Shown here: piece after piece, positions 1-8,836 of the stretch
How the letters are laid out: the number at the start of each line of letters is the position of its first letter
Numbering within the stretch: the stretch's first letter is position 1
Translations under genes and position numbers: made by a program
Notes under the pieces: generated by a model
The model's input: the letters and a program-made list of their open reading frames with translations, nothing else
The model's database searches: none
What the model was told of the DNA's origin: nothing
Source of the DNA: Palleronia caenipelagi
GTDB lineage: Bacteria > Pseudomonadota > Alphaproteobacteria > Rhodobacterales > Rhodobacteraceae
NCBI RefSeq assembly: GCF_007004065.1
Contig: NZ_VFSV01000007.1
Location: 62,001 to 126,000 of the forward strand
Direction: 5' to 3'
DNA: 64,000 bases

Positions 1-1148
1 ACCTCCGCGCGGCTGGCCAGATAGGCCGGGTCCACGAGGCCCTTGGTCGGCATGGGGACGTAGTCGCTATCGGCCATGTAGAGTCCCCGGTCGGCGAAGG
101 CGAGGCGTGAGGCGTCGCCCAGCAGGCGAGCGAAATCGGGATCGGTGGGGCCTATCCCCGACAGATCGAACCCATCGAGCAGCCCGAGGATCTGCCCCAC
201 GGTCAGCGCGCCGGAGGAGGGCGGCCCCATGCCGCAGACATCATGTGCGCGATAGGTGGCACAGATGGCGGGGCGCTCGCGCACCTGATAGATCGCCAGA
301 TCGGTCAGATCGAGTACGCCCGGATTGCCCTCGGCGCTCTGCACTGTGTCGACGATGCCTTGGGCGATCTCGCCAGTATAGAAAGCGTCGGCCCCGCCTG
401 AGGCGATGGTCTCCAGCGTCTGGGCATAGGCGTCATTGGTCAGAGTCGCGCCCTCGGTCAGCGCTTCGCCGTCCGGGTAGAAATAGGCAGCGGTTGCGGG
501 GAATTTTGTCAGTCGCTCCTGATCGCCCGCCACGAGACCGGCAAGCCGGGGGGAGATGGCGAATCCGTCGCGGGCCAGAGCGGTGGCGTCGGCAAAGAGC
601 GGCGCCCAGTCGAGCTTGCCCCATTTGTCATGGGCCATCTGCATCAGCGCGGGGGTTCCCGGCGTGCCCACGGAGCGGCCCCCCACCACCGCGTCGTAGA
701 AGCCCATGGTCTCGCCGTTCTCGTCCTGAAACATCTCGGGACGGGCGGCCAGCGGCGCGGTTTCGCGCCCGTCCAGCGTGGTCAATTCGCCCGAGGCCGC
801 ATCGTACCAGACGAGGAATGCGCCGCCCCCGAGCCCGGAGGATTGCGGCTCCACAAGGCCCAGCACCGTCTGCACGGCGACCATGGCGTCCGCTGCCGAG
901 CCACCCTGTTCGAGGATCTTCGCCCCGGCCTCCACTGCCAGCGGGTTGGCGGCGGCAACCATCCAGTTTTCTGCGGTCACCGGCCGGCCCGCGTCCTTGG
1001 CCGCCAGCGCGTCCTGCACCCTTTGGGGCAGGGTCGCAAAGGCCGAGACGGCGGTTTCGGATGTGCCCTCGGTGGTGATCGCATCGGCGGCCTGCTGGGC
1101 GTGGGCTGGCAGCGCCAGCAGCAGGGCAAGTGGGTAAAGTCGTCGCAT
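1..1148 (-). CDS. ggt: Gamma-glutamyltransferase, N-terminal 382 residues (runs off window start)
   Basis: Reading the reverse strand from an ATG at 1148-1146 gives an open frame to the window edge. It begins MRRLYPLALLLALPAHA, a signal peptide for export to the periplasm. Matches to the family are the N-terminal block 'NPLAVEAGAKILEQGGSAAD', the loop 'GLGGGAFLV', the arginine of 'DGRETAP' that binds the gamma-glutamyl carboxylate, and 'VGTPGTP'. Family members cleave gamma-glutamyl bonds of glutathione after self-processing into large and small subunits. The catalytic threonine that starts the small subunit lies beyond the window, so activity cannot be judged. The gene is the last of two same-strand genes; 116 bases separate it from the metallo-hydrolase upstream. 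Family assignment is firm; completeness is unknown. Confidence 0.9.
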   Translation of the reverse strand, partial: MRRLYPLALLLALPAHAQQAADAITTEGTSETAVSAFATLPQRVQDALAAKDAGRPVTAENWMVAAANPLAVEAGAKILEQGGSAADAMVAVQTVLGLVEPQSSGLGGGAFLVWYDAASGELTTLDGRETAPLAARPEMFQDENGETMGFYDAVVGGRSVGTPGTPALMQMAHDKWGKLDWAPLFADATALARDGFAISPRLAGLVAGDQERLTKFPATAAYFYPDGEALTEGATLTNDAYAQTLETIASGGADAFYTGEIAQGIVDTVQSAEGNPGVLDLTDLAIYQVRERPAICATYRAHDVCGMGPPSSGALTVGQILGLLDGFDLSGIGPTDPDFARLLGDASRLAFADRGLYMADSDYVPMPTKGLVDPAYLASRAE

Positions 1149-1226
1149 CTCAGGCCTCCCCTCAGAGTGTCAGGCCGTTAGCGTTAGACGGAAAAGCCGT
1201 TCGCACAAGATGCTTTATGCGTGTGT

Positions 1227-1256
1227 GGCCCCGGAGCGGAGGACGCCCCCGGGGCC
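1227..1256 (-). terminator. GC hairpin after the metallo-hydrolase gene
   Basis: The arms GGCCCCGG (1227-1234) and CCGGGGCC (1249-1256) are perfect inverted repeats just past the stop codon of the reverse-strand gene ending at 1265. There is no following T tract, so this may be a weak terminator or an mRNA-stabilising 3' structure. Confidence 0.35.
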
Positions 1257-1264
1257 GGTTTGGC

Positions 1265-2212
1265 TCAGGCCGGGTAGGGGTAGGCGGCGTTCACGAGGCG
1301 GTAACCGTCCTGATGCTTGATCACATGACCCATGCCGGGGAAGTCGATATGGCTGCCCGCAATCATCATCTTGTCGGCCACGACCCGGTCGAGGATCCGG
1401 GCGCGGGTGGCGGCGGCTTGCTCCGGGTCCACGTCAAAGCCGATGGTCACGTCGGGGCGGGCGAACTGCACCGGCGCCACATGGACGATGTCAGCCCAGA
1501 TCAGCACCGACTGGTCGCCGGACGAGATCGTGTAGCCCGTATGGCCCGGCGTGTGACCGGGCAGGGGCATGGCGGCGATGCCGGAGGCCACATCGTCCTC
1601 GCCGTTGATCACTTTCAGGCGGTCACCATAGGCGCCGAGAACTCCCTGGGCGAGTTGGAAGAAATTCTCCGACCCCTCGGGCGCATCCCCGGACCAGAAG
1701 GCCCGGTCGGCCTCATGCACGACCAGTTCGGCATTGGGGAACACCGCCGCGCCATCAGCCACGGCGCCGCCCACATGGTCGGGGTGCAGGTGGGTGACGA
1801 GGAGCATGGAGATGTCTTCGGGCTTTGTCCCGGTGGCGGTAAGGTTGCCCTGCAGGCGCCCCAGCGCATCGCCCATGGCACCGCCGCCGCCCGCATCGAC
1901 GAGCATCTTTGCGTCACCCGATTCGATGAGGAAGCCGTTGACGGCGGCGCGGAACGTTGCCGGGTCGCGGAAGTTCTCCTGCATCAGTTCGTCATAGCCC
2001 GCCTGATCCACACCCTGGAGAGCATTTGCTCCAATCGGGATTGCACCATCGGAGAGCACGGTGATCGCCATGTCGCCCACCGGAAAACGCAGGGCCTGCG
2101 GCAGGGCGGCGGGTTTCGCCATCTCATGGGAGCCCGCTCGGCCAGTGGCGGGGATCAGGGGCAGGGTGGCGGTGGCCGCAGTTGCGGCGAGAAACTGTCG
2201 TCTTGTGGACAT
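1265..2212 (-). CDS. Tat-exported MBL-fold metallo-hydrolase
   Basis: A 315-residue metallo-beta-lactamase-fold hydrolase. The N-terminus STRRQFLAATAATATL is a twin-arginine signal, so the folded, metal-loaded enzyme is probably exported to the periplasm. The metal site is complete: THLHPDH at residues 140-146, a second histidine block HTPGHTG at 220-226, Asp241, and a late GSHIDFPG. The length and layout resemble lactonase and arylsulfatase-like members of the superfamily; the substrate cannot be named from sequence. The ATG at 2212 is preceded by AAGGAG. It is divergent from the ceramidase-like gene, with 103 bases between the two starts. Confidence 0.85.
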   Translation of the reverse strand: MSTRRQFLAATAATATLPLIPATGRAGSHEMAKPAALPQALRFPVGDMAITVLSDGAIPIGANALQGVDQAGYDELMQENFRDPATFRAAVNGFLIESGDAKMLVDAGGGGAMGDALGRLQGNLTATGTKPEDISMLLVTHLHPDHVGGAVADGAAVFPNAELVVHEADRAFWSGDAPEGSENFFQLAQGVLGAYGDRLKVINGEDDVASGIAAMPLPGHTPGHTGYTISSGDQSVLIWADIVHVAPVQFARPDVTIGFDVDPEQAAATRARILDRVVADKMMIAGSHIDFPGMGHVIKHQDGYRLVNAAYPYPA

Positions 2213-2315
2213 TCCGGTTCTCCTTGGACGTGGAATAGAGCAAAGTTAACCTTTCCTGGCGGCGGTTCAACGACGCTGCGTCATCACCGCACGCGATTGT
2301 CAGGCAGGGGGCTTG

Positions 2316-2966
2316 ATGGACTGGACGAGACAGATCGACGCCTATTGCGAGCGGCTGGGGCCGGGGCTTTGGGCGGAGCCGGTGAATGCGGTGACGAACC
2401 TCGCATTTGTCGCTGTGGCGCTGGCACTCTGGCCGAGGACGGTCGGCATCGAGCGGGTCCTCTGTGCGCTTCTCCTGACCATCGGTATCGGGTCGGGGCT
2501 GTTCCATACCTTCGCCACCCCTTGGGCAGGGGTTGCGGACACGCTGCCTATCGCGTTCTTCGCGCTGAGCTATATCTATGCTGCGAACCGGCGCTATCTC
2601 GGCTGGTCGGTGCCACTGTCACTGGCTGGAACGTTGGCCTACCTGCCCTATGGCTGGGCCATGTCTGCGGTCTTCGCGCAGCTGCCGGGCTTCGCAATCT
2701 CGGCGATCTACTGGCCGCTGCCGCTGCTGATCGCGCTTTACGGTCTGTTTCTGCTCAGGCGCTTACCCTCTGTCGGGCGTGGATTGATCCCAGGGGCCGC
2801 GCTCCTGTCTCTGTCGCTGACCTTCCGCTCTCTCGACATGCCGCTTTGCACCGGCTGGCCCATCGGCACACATTTCCTCTGGCATATCCTGAATGCGCTG
2901 ATGCTGGGCTGGATGATCCGCGTGCTGATCCGTCACCGTCTTGAATACGGGACGACCGGGGGATAG
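2316..2966 (+). CDS. Ceramidase-family (CREST superfamily) membrane protein
   Basis: A 216-residue integral membrane protein with about seven hydrophobic segments. It starts MDWTRQIDAYCERLGPGLWAEPVN, the conserved opening of bacterial ceramidase-like proteins, followed by the family motif 'GIGSGLFHTFA' (Ser and His) and near the C-terminus 'THFLWHILNA' with two further histidines. In the alkaline ceramidase superfamily such Ser, His and Asp residues form a zinc-dependent amide hydrolase site in the membrane. The real substrate here is unknown. I chose the ATG at 2316, because the in-frame TTG just before it is less likely. It ends 29 bases before gatC and may be co-transcribed with it. Confidence 0.75.
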   Translation: MDWTRQIDAYCERLGPGLWAEPVNAVTNLAFVAVALALWPRTVGIERVLCALLLTIGIGSGLFHTFATPWAGVADTLPIAFFALSYIYAANRRYLGWSVPLSLAGTLAYLPYGWAMSAVFAQLPGFAISAIYWPLPLLIALYGLFLLRRLPSVGRGLIPGAALLSLSLTFRSLDMPLCTGWPIGTHFLWHILNALMLGWMIRVLIRHRLEYGTTGG

Positions 2967-2995
2967 AGGGGCAGACGACACCGAGAGGGACACCC

Positions 2996-3283
2996 ATGTC
3001 GATTGATCTGGAGACCGCACGCAAAGTGGCGAAGCTGGCGCGTATTCGCGTCGAAGACGAGCACCTGCCGGAGCTGGCGCAGGAATTTAACGCGATTCTG
3101 GGCCTCATTGACCATCTTAACGAGGTCGATGTGGAGGGGGTTGAGCCAATGACCTCAGTCACCCCACAACGCCTGAAGCGCCGTGTGGATGTGGTCACCG
3201 ATGGCGACCAGCCCGCGAAGGTGCTGGCCAATGCGCCCGACGCACGTGAAGGCTTCTTCGCCGTGCCGAAGGTTGTTGAATAA
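2996..3283 (+). CDS. gatC: Asp-tRNA(Asn)/Glu-tRNA(Gln) amidotransferase subunit C
   Basis: At 95 residues this is the usual length for GatC. The N-terminus SIDLETARKVAKLARIRVED is typical, and so is the central 'GVEPMTSV' segment. GatC wraps around GatA and GatB and stabilises the GatCAB complex, which converts misacylated Glu-tRNA(Gln) to Gln-tRNA(Gln). gatA follows after 30 bases, so the two are an operon; gatB is not in the window. A purine-rich GAGAGGGA sits ahead of the ATG. Confidence 0.95.
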   Translation: MSIDLETARKVAKLARIRVEDEHLPELAQEFNAILGLIDHLNEVDVEGVEPMTSVTPQRLKRRVDVVTDGDQPAKVLANAPDAREGFFAVPKVVE

Positions 3284-3313
3284 TCCCGCAAAGCCCTACC
3301 GGAAGAGATCCAG

Positions 3314-4786
3314 ATGACAGAGCTGAACCGACTGACGATCGCCGAGGCGCGGGACAAGATGGCCGGGGGAGAAATCACCTCGGTCGAGTTGACCGAAGCC
3401 TGCCTCTCCGCCATCGAGGGCGCCGGGGTGCTGGGCGCCTTTGCGCATACCACGCCGGAGCGCGCGCTGGACGATGCCCGCGCCGCCGATGCCGCCACCG
3501 AGAAAACCGGGCTGACCGGTATCCCGCTGGGGATCAAGGACCTGTTCTGCGTTGAGGGTGTGCCCACCCAAGCCGCGAGCCGCATCCTCGAAGGATTCAA
3601 GCCACAATACGAATCGACCATCACGCGCCAGCTCTGGGGCTCGGGTGCGGTGATGCTGGGCAAGCTGAACATGGACGAATTCGCCATGGGCTCGTCCAAC
3701 GAGACCAGCGTCTACGGCAATGCCGTGAACCCCTGGAAGGTCGATGACCGGCAGTTGACGCCGGGTGGCTCTTCGGGCGGGTCTGCCGCCGCCGTGGCCG
3801 CCGATCTTTGTCTCGGCGCGACCGGCACGGATACGGGCGGCTCGATCCGCCAGCCCGCCGCCTTTACCGGCACCGTGGGGCTAAAGCCCACCTACGGCCG
3901 CTGCTCGCGCTGGGGCGTGGTGGCCTTTGCTTCTTCGCTGGATCAGGCAGGGCCGATGACGAAAACCGTGCGCGATGCGGCAATCCTCTTGGGTGGCATG
4001 GCAGGGCATGACCCGATGGACAGCACCTCCGCCGATCTGCCCTTGCCCGATTTCGAGGCCGCGTTGACCGGCGACATCCGGGGCAAGACCATCGGCATCC
4101 CACGTGAATACCGCGTGGACAATATGCCCGCCGAGATCGACGAGCTTTGGGCCAAGGGCCGCGCCATGCTCGAAGAGGCTGGCGCGAAGATCGTCGATAT
4201 CTCCCTGCCGCACACGAAATACGCGCTGCCCGCCTATTACGTGATCGCGCCCGCCGAGGCCTCGTCCAATCTGGCGCGCTATGACGGCGTGCGTTTTGGC
4301 CGCCGGGCTGAGCTGGCGCCGGGCGATGGCATCACCGATATGTATGAGAAGACCCGCGCCGAGGGCTTTGGCCCCGAAGTGCAGCGCCGGGTCATGGTGG
4401 GCACCTATGTGCTGTCGGCGGGCTATTACGACGCCTATTACAATCGCGCCCGCAAGGTCCGCACCCTGATCAAGCGCGACTTCGACGAGGCGTTTGCAGC
4501 CGGGGTCGATGCTATTCTTGCGCCAACCACGCCCACAGCGGCCTTTGGGCTGGGTGAGATGGCCGATGCCGATCCGGTGCAGATGTATCTCAACGACGTG
4601 TTCACCGTGACTGTGAACATGGCCGGACTGCCGGGGATTTCGGTGCCGGTGGGGCTGGATGCGTCTGGACTGCCTCTGGGCCTGCAACTGGTGGGTCGTC
4701 CGTTCGAAGAGGGCGATTTGCTGAACCTCGCCTACGCTCTGGAACGTGAAGCCGCCTTTGTAGCCAAGCCAGCGCGCTGGTGGTAA
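3314..4786 (+). CDS. gatA: Asp-tRNA(Asn)/Glu-tRNA(Gln) amidotransferase subunit A
   Basis: A 490-residue amidase-signature enzyme of full family length. The Ser-cisSer-Lys triad is visible as Lys75 in 'LGIKDLF', Ser153 in 'PGGSSGGS' and Ser177 in 'DTGGSIR'. GatA hydrolyses glutamine and passes ammonia to GatB for transamidation of Glu-tRNA(Gln) in the cytoplasm. It lies 30 bases downstream of gatC. With the non-discriminating GluRS-type gene further along (7460-8782), it fits the indirect Gln-tRNA route of alphaproteobacteria, which mostly lack GlnRS. Confidence 0.97.
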   Translation: MTELNRLTIAEARDKMAGGEITSVELTEACLSAIEGAGVLGAFAHTTPERALDDARAADAATEKTGLTGIPLGIKDLFCVEGVPTQAASRILEGFKPQYESTITRQLWGSGAVMLGKLNMDEFAMGSSNETSVYGNAVNPWKVDDRQLTPGGSSGGSAAAVAADLCLGATGTDTGGSIRQPAAFTGTVGLKPTYGRCSRWGVVAFASSLDQAGPMTKTVRDAAILLGGMAGHDPMDSTSADLPLPDFEAALTGDIRGKTIGIPREYRVDNMPAEIDELWAKGRAMLEEAGAKIVDISLPHTKYALPAYYVIAPAEASSNLARYDGVRFGRRAELAPGDGITDMYEKTRAEGFGPEVQRRVMVGTYVLSAGYYDAYYNRARKVRTLIKRDFDEAFAAGVDAILAPTTPTAAFGLGEMADADPVQMYLNDVFTVTVNMAGLPGISVPVGLDASGLPLGLQLVGRPFEEGDLLNLAYALEREAAFVAKPARWW

Positions 4787-4823
4787 GACCAGCCCCGAAC
4801 TCGCTGTCCAAAAGGCTTTGTCG

Positions 4824-5591
4824 ATGATCCGTTTCGCTGTGATAACCCTCTGCGGGGCTGCGCTCCTGTCAGCGTGTAATTCCACGCCGCAGACCTACCC
4901 CACCACCGGGGGCGCGGCCAATGGGACCTACCAGAGCTATGAGCAGGCCCGGCTCGAGCGCGAACGGCAATTGAGCGGCGGCGCGACGGTTGCCCCGACC
5001 GCGCCGGTTTCCGCGCCGCCACTGACCCCGACAGCAGCCTCTTCGCCGCCTCCGGCGATCTCGTCCCAGGAACTGGCAAGCGCGGGGCTACCTTCGGGCC
5101 AGAGCGCTGGCGGCGGCCTTCCCGCGGCTGAGCCTGTGCAAGAGCAAACTCTGGCCTCAGCAGCACCCATCCCAGCGGCTCCGGCGCGACCTGCGGGGCG
5201 GGTAGGCATTTCGGACGAGCAGAGCTTTGAGGCTGTGGCCTCCCGCGAAACCATCGAATCGGATGCGGAGCGGCTTGAGCGCCAGCGTGCCGCTTATCAG
5301 GTGGCCGCCCCCGAGGCGCTGCCGCAGCGGACCGGGACGAACCGTCCAAACATCGTGCAATACGCCCTGACCAGCACCAACCGACGCGGCGAGTCGATCT
5401 ATCCGCGCGGTCCGTTCTCCGGCGAGGGCAAGGCACGTCGGGCCTGCAACAAGTACCCATCCTCCGATCTTGCGCAGGAGGATTTCCTCGCTCAGGGTGG
5501 ACCCTTTAAGGACAGGCTGGGCGTGGACCCCGACGGGGATGGCTTTGCCTGCGCCTGGGACCCGGCGCCGTTCCGTGCGGCAAAAGGCTGA
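4824..5591 (+). CDS. Lipoprotein with C-terminal Excalibur-like calcium-binding motif
   Basis: A 255-residue predicted lipoprotein. MIRFAVITLCGAALLSACN ends in the lipobox LSAC, so Cys18 should be lipidated. A long Pro/Ala-rich low-complexity linker follows. The C-terminal part has 'YPRGPFSGEGKARRACNKYP' and 'DPDGDGFACAWDP', an Excalibur-like D-x-D-G-x-x-C loop expected to bind calcium. I prefer the ATG at 4824 to a TTG at 4818, because it gives a clean signal sequence. It follows gatA by 37 bases, and its last 17 bases overlap the likely start of the amidase gene. Its role in the envelope is unknown. Confidence 0.75.
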   Translation: MIRFAVITLCGAALLSACNSTPQTYPTTGGAANGTYQSYEQARLERERQLSGGATVAPTAPVSAPPLTPTAASSPPPAISSQELASAGLPSGQSAGGGLPAAEPVQEQTLASAAPIPAAPARPAGRVGISDEQSFEAVASRETIESDAERLERQRAAYQVAAPEALPQRTGTNRPNIVQYALTSTNRRGESIYPRGPFSGEGKARRACNKYPSSDLAQEDFLAQGGPFKDRLGVDPDGDGFACAWDPAPFRAAKG

Positions 5592-6264
5592 ACCGCCCTG
5601 CGACCGACCGTCTCCCAATCACGGAGAGCGGCGGGAGGGCGCGCAGCCCGACCTGATCGTGCTGCACTACACCGCGATGGAGAGCGCCGAGGAGGCAATT
5701 TCGCGTCTGTGCGATCCCGAGGTCGAGGTCTCCGCCCATTACCTGATCGACCGCATTGGCGCCGTGGTGCACATGGTGCCCGAGGCGCTGCGCGCTTGGC
5801 ATGCCGGGGCCGGGGCGTGGGGTGATGTCAGGGACGTGAACTCTCGCTCTATCGGGATCGAGCTCTGCAATCGCGGCTGCCTGCCCTTCCCCGAGGCCCA
5901 GATGCGGGCGCTCGAAGAGCTGTTGGCGGACATCATGGCGCGATGGCAGATCCCACCGCACCGGGTCATCGGCCATTCTGACTGCGCGCCGGGGCGTAAA
6001 AGCGATCCCGGCCCTCGATTCGACTGGACCCGTCTGGCCCGTCAGGGCCTCGCCGCGCCGACGCCTGCGGTGGTCCCGGCCGCTGATCAGCGAGATTTCA
6101 CAGTCCTGATGCATCGGGCGGGATATACCGGCGCGGACGACCCGGAGGTGCTCCTCATGGCCCTGCGCCTGCGTCATCGCCCCGGCCATGACGGCCCGCT
6201 TGATGGCACCGATTTGGCACTGGCCCGCGCGCTGGCGATTGACGCCGCCCCTGCCAGCGCCTAA
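5575..6264 (+). CDS. N-acetylmuramoyl-L-alanine amidase (AmiD/AmpD-type, amidase_2)
   Basis: A zinc amidase that cleaves the muramic acid to L-alanine bond of peptidoglycan or muropeptides. The amidase_2 signature is complete: 'LIVLHYTAM' (first zinc His), 'HYLIDRIGAVVHMV', 'WHAG', 'SIGIELCN' (catalytic Glu) and 'VIGHSDCAPGRKSDPG' (second His and last ligand). There is no signal peptide, so a cytoplasmic muropeptide-recycling role is possible. The open frame extends upstream to 5470, but homologues start just before 'DRPSPNHG'. The GTG at 5575 gives 229 residues and overlaps the preceding lipoprotein gene by 17 bases. The exact start is uncertain; the function is not. Confidence 0.88.
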   Translation: MRQKAEPPCDRPSPNHGERREGAQPDLIVLHYTAMESAEEAISRLCDPEVEVSAHYLIDRIGAVVHMVPEALRAWHAGAGAWGDVRDVNSRSIGIELCNRGCLPFPEAQMRALEELLADIMARWQIPPHRVIGHSDCAPGRKSDPGPRFDWTRLARQGLAAPTPAVVPAADQRDFTVLMHRAGYTGADDPEVLLMALRLRHRPGHDGPLDGTDLALARALAIDAAPASA

Positions 6265-6267
6265 CGA
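6239..6267 (+). promoter_or_regulatory. Candidate promoter of rnpB
   Basis: TTGACG (6239-6244), 17 bases, TAACGA (6262-6267) places a transcription start near the expected 5' end of the RNase P RNA. It overlaps the end of the amidase gene. The -10 match is only partial. Confidence 0.4.
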
Positions 6268-6271
6268 CAGC

Positions 6272-6643
6272 GCCGCGCGGATGGCTGGATGACCGCGTGT
6301 GGGTCCTGCCCGCGCGAGGAAAGTCCGGACTCCAGGAGGCGACGGTGCCGGGTAACGCCCGGGCGGGGCAACCCGACGGAAAGCGCCACAGAAAACAGAC
6401 CGCCCCGGCCTGTCCGGGGTAAGGGTGAAACGGTGGAGTAAGAGCCCACCGGGGCTCTGGCAACAGGGCCCGCATGGCAAGCCCCACCGGGAGCAATGCC
6501 GAATAGGGGATCCACCGGCAGCTTCCGCCAGGATCCCGGGTAGGCAGCTAGATCCGTCCGGCAACGGGCGGGGCAGATGAATGGTCATCCAGTGTCTTTC
6601 GGGACATGGACAGAATCCGGCTTACAGGCCGTCCGCGCGCTCT
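6272..6643 (+). ncRNA. rnpB: RNase P RNA, bacterial class A
   Basis: The catalytic RNA of ribonuclease P, which trims tRNA 5' leaders. Universally conserved segments are present in order: GAGGAAAGTCCGGACTCC (from 6316), the ACAGAAAACAGACCGCC block, GGTAAGGGTGAAACGGTG, AGTAAGAGCCCACCG, and the 3' half of P4, AGATGAATGGTCATCC (from 6575). The ends GCGCGGATGGCT and AGGCCGTCCGCGC can pair as helix P1, which sets the boundaries to within a few bases. It lies between the amidase gene and rpmG on the same strand. Confidence 0.95.
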
Positions 6644-6650
6644 TTGAAGG

Positions 6651-6678
6651 TTGACACCCTGCACATCCTGCGTATGTA
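6651..6678 (+). promoter_or_regulatory. Sigma-70-type promoter for rpmG
   Basis: A consensus TTGACA at 6651-6656 is followed after 16 bases by TATGTA at 6673-6678. It lies just past the end of rnpB and about 70 bases before the rpmG start, so it fits a strong ribosomal-protein promoter. Confidence 0.65.
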
Positions 6679-6745
6679 GCGGCTTCAGCTTTTTTGAAGT
6701 ATCGATCACTTGGGTGGCCCGACCGCCCGGCCGAGGAGACAGAGC

Positions 6746-6913
6746 ATGGCGAAGCCCACCACGATCAAGATCCGCCTGAACTCGACGGCGGACACCGGTC
6801 ACTTCTACGTGACCAAGAAGAACGCCCGTACCATGACCGAGAAAATGACCGTCCGTAAGTACGATCCGGTCGCTCGCAAGCATGTCGAGTACAAGGAAGG
6901 CAAGATCAAGTAA
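6746..6913 (+). CDS. rpmG: 50S ribosomal protein L33
   Basis: A 55-residue protein beginning [18 protein letters not shown], the L33 sequence of the alphaproteobacterial type that lacks the zinc-binding cysteines. The length matches the family. The ATG at 6746 has a GAGGAG ribosome-binding site. A good promoter lies at 6651-6678 and a terminator hairpin at 6936-6964, so rpmG appears to be a monocistronic unit. Confidence 0.96.
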   Translation: MAKPTTIKIRLNSTADTGHFYVTKKNARTMTEKMTVRKYDPVARKHVEYKEGKIK

Positions 6914-6935
6914 GATCGCGCCGATCCGACGGAAC

Positions 6936-6964
6936 AACGCCGCCCCGAATTGGGCGGCGTTTTT
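6936..6964 (+). terminator. Rho-independent terminator of rpmG
   Basis: A ten-base stem AACGCCGCCC (6936-6945) pairs with GGGCGGCGTT (6952-6961) around a six-base loop, followed by a T run. It sits 22 bases past the rpmG stop codon and may also serve the convergent protease gene ending at 6977. Confidence 0.85.
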
Positions 6965-6976
6965 CGTTTCTGGAGA

Positions 6977-7369
6977 CTACTCCCACCAGCGGTCGATGCG
7001 CCCGATGTCATCGTCCGACCAGCCGAAATGATGCGCAAGCTCATGCACCAGCACATGAGCCACCAGATCGTTCAACGCGATATCGCCACGCGCGACCCAT
7101 TCATCGAGAATCGCGCGGCGGAACAGCCAGATCGTGTCCGGGCTCTGAGGCTGATCGAGGACGCTTTTCTGCGTCAGGGGGATGCCGTCGTAGAGGCCGG
7201 TCAGTTCGAACGGGTCTTCGATCCCGAGATCCCGCAACCACTCTTCCGGGGCCAGATCCTCGACCCGGATTGCCACCTGGCCTGCGGCGGCACGGAACGG
7301 CTCGGGGAGCGCGGCCAGCGCCTCGATGGCGCGGGTCTCCAGATCGGCGAGGGAAGGCGGCAGGGTCAT
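6977..7369 (-). CDS. Zincin-like metallopeptidase family protein (PF06262-type)
   Basis: A 130-residue protein of the small zincin-like family. The motif HELAHHFGWSDDD (HExxHHxGxxD) near the C-terminus provides three zinc ligands and the catalytic Glu. The conserved 'LYDGIPLTQ' and 'IWLFRRAILDEW' segments precede it. No substrate is established for the family to my knowledge. I chose the ATG at 7369 (MTLPPSLADLE), which leaves a 90-base divergent region before gltX; a longer frame to 7504 would overlap the gltX coding region. Confidence 0.8.
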   Translation of the reverse strand: MTLPPSLADLETRAIEALAALPEPFRAAAGQVAIRVEDLAPEEWLRDLGIEDPFELTGLYDGIPLTQKSVLDQPQSPDTIWLFRRAILDEWVARGDIALNDLVAHVLVHELAHHFGWSDDDIGRIDRWWE

Positions 7370-7459
7370 GGGCCGGTTATGGCGCCGCGTCTGTCTCTCG
7401 ACAAGCGGGGCGCAAAGTGCGATCTCCTGCCGCAACTCCCGCTCCCAAAGGGCCATCTC

Positions 7460-8782
7460 ATGACCGTTACCCGCTTTGCCCCGTCCCCGACCGGCTACAT
7501 CCATATTGGCAACCTCCGCACCGCCCTGTTCAACTGGCTGATCGCGCGCAAGGCGGGGGGGACCTTCATCCTCCGTCTCGACGATACGGACCCGGAACGG
7601 TCCAAGCAGGAATATGCGGACGCCATTCAGGAAGATCTGGAATGGCTGGGCCTGACCTGGGACCGGATCGAGCGCCAGTCAGCCCGGCTCGACCGTTACG
7701 AGGCCGCCGCCGACGAATTGCGGGCGAAGGGGCGGTTCTATGAGGCGTTTGAGACGCCCACGGAGCTGGATCTGAAGCGGAAGAAGCAGCTGAACATGGG
7801 CAAGCCCCCGGTCTATGACCGCGCGGCGCTGGCGCTCTCTGACGCGGACAAGGACAAACTCCGGGCCGAGCGGGGCAACGGGGCGTGGCGGTTCAAGCTG
7901 GATCAGGAGCGGATCGAGTGGACCGATGGCATCCTCGGCGACCTCTCTATCGATGCGGCCAGCGTTTCTGACCCGGTGCTGATCCGGGGGGACGGGCAGT
8001 TTCTCTACACGCTGGCCTCCGTCGTGGACGATACCGAGATGGGCGTGACCCATGTGGTGCGCGGCTCCGACCACGTTACCAACACCGCGACCCAGATACA
8101 GATCATGGCCGCCCTCGGCCACGGGCACCCCGAATTTGCCCACCATTCATTGCTGACCGGCCCGCAGGGCGAGGCTTTGTCCAAGCGCCTCGGCACACTG
8201 TCCCTGCGCGACCTGCGCGCGGCGGGTGTCGAGCCCATGGCGCTCCTGTCGCTGATGGCACGGCTCGGCTCATCCCAACCGGTGGAATTGCATGGGTCTC
8301 TGGATGAGCTGATCGAGGGATTCGATATTTCGCATTTTGGCTCGGCGCCGACGAAATTCGATGCCGAAGACCTCAAGCCTCTCTCCGCCCGTGTTCTGGC
8401 CGCCCGCCCCTACGAGGCGGTGGCCGAGCATATCCGCGATCTGGGTGTGCCTGACGCTATCGCTCCTGAGTTCTGGGATGTGACGCGCGAGAATATCATG
8501 ACTCTCGATGATCTGGCGGGCTGGTGGCAGCTCTTCCGCGACGGGCCGGAGCCGGTGGTGGCCGAGGAAGACCGGGAGTTCATCGATACCGCCATGGGCC
8601 TCCTGCCGTCGCACCCCTACGCGTCCGAGACCTGGGGGCAGTGGACCTCGGCGGTGAAGGACGCGACGGGCCGCAAGGGCAAGGGCCTCTTCATGCCGCT
8701 GCGTCTGGCGATCACGGGGCAGGCGCGGGGACCGGAGCTTGGCCGCGCCTTGCCGCTGTTCCAGAAGCCGCTGAACGGCTGA
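7460..8782 (+). CDS. gltX: Glutamyl-tRNA synthetase (short alphaproteobacterial type)
   Basis: A 440-residue class I synthetase charging tRNA with glutamate. The HIGH-type motif is in 'APSPTGYIHIGNLRTA' near the N-terminus, and the KMSKS position reads ALSKRLG. The sequence resembles the shorter of the two GluRS paralogues common in alphaproteobacteria, often called gltX2, at least one of which must produce Glu-tRNA(Gln) for GatCAB. The frame is open upstream to 6950, but the ATG at 7460 begins the conserved MTVTRFAPSPTG. It is divergent from the zincin-like gene. Which tRNA it prefers cannot be read from the sequence. Confidence 0.93.
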   Translation: MTVTRFAPSPTGYIHIGNLRTALFNWLIARKAGGTFILRLDDTDPERSKQEYADAIQEDLEWLGLTWDRIERQSARLDRYEAAADELRAKGRFYEAFETPTELDLKRKKQLNMGKPPVYDRAALALSDADKDKLRAERGNGAWRFKLDQERIEWTDGILGDLSIDAASVSDPVLIRGDGQFLYTLASVVDDTEMGVTHVVRGSDHVTNTATQIQIMAALGHGHPEFAHHSLLTGPQGEALSKRLGTLSLRDLRAAGVEPMALLSLMARLGSSQPVELHGSLDELIEGFDISHFGSAPTKFDAEDLKPLSARVLAARPYEAVAEHIRDLGVPDAIAPEFWDVTRENIMTLDDLAGWWQLFRDGPEPVVAEEDREFIDTAMGLLPSHPYASETWGQWTSAVKDATGRKGKGLFMPLRLAITGQARGPELGRALPLFQKPLNG

Positions 8783-8806
8783 CCGGATCTCTTGGTTATG
8801 GCAGCA

Positions 8807-8828
8807 GGGCAGCCCGCACGGGTTGCCC
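8807..8828 (+). terminator. Hairpin between convergent gltX and the cyclotransferase-like gene
   Basis: GGGCAGCCCG (8807-8816) and CGGGTTGCCC (8819-8828) form a near-perfect ten-base stem in the 54-base gap between convergent genes. It has only a short pyrimidine tail, so it could act in both directions. Confidence 0.45.
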
Positions 8829-8836
8829 TCTGTCGT

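Noticed and set aside
1130-2944. A 604-codon forward frame
   Set aside because: It runs antisense over the metallo-hydrolase and through the ceramidase-like gene in another frame, with no coherent domain.
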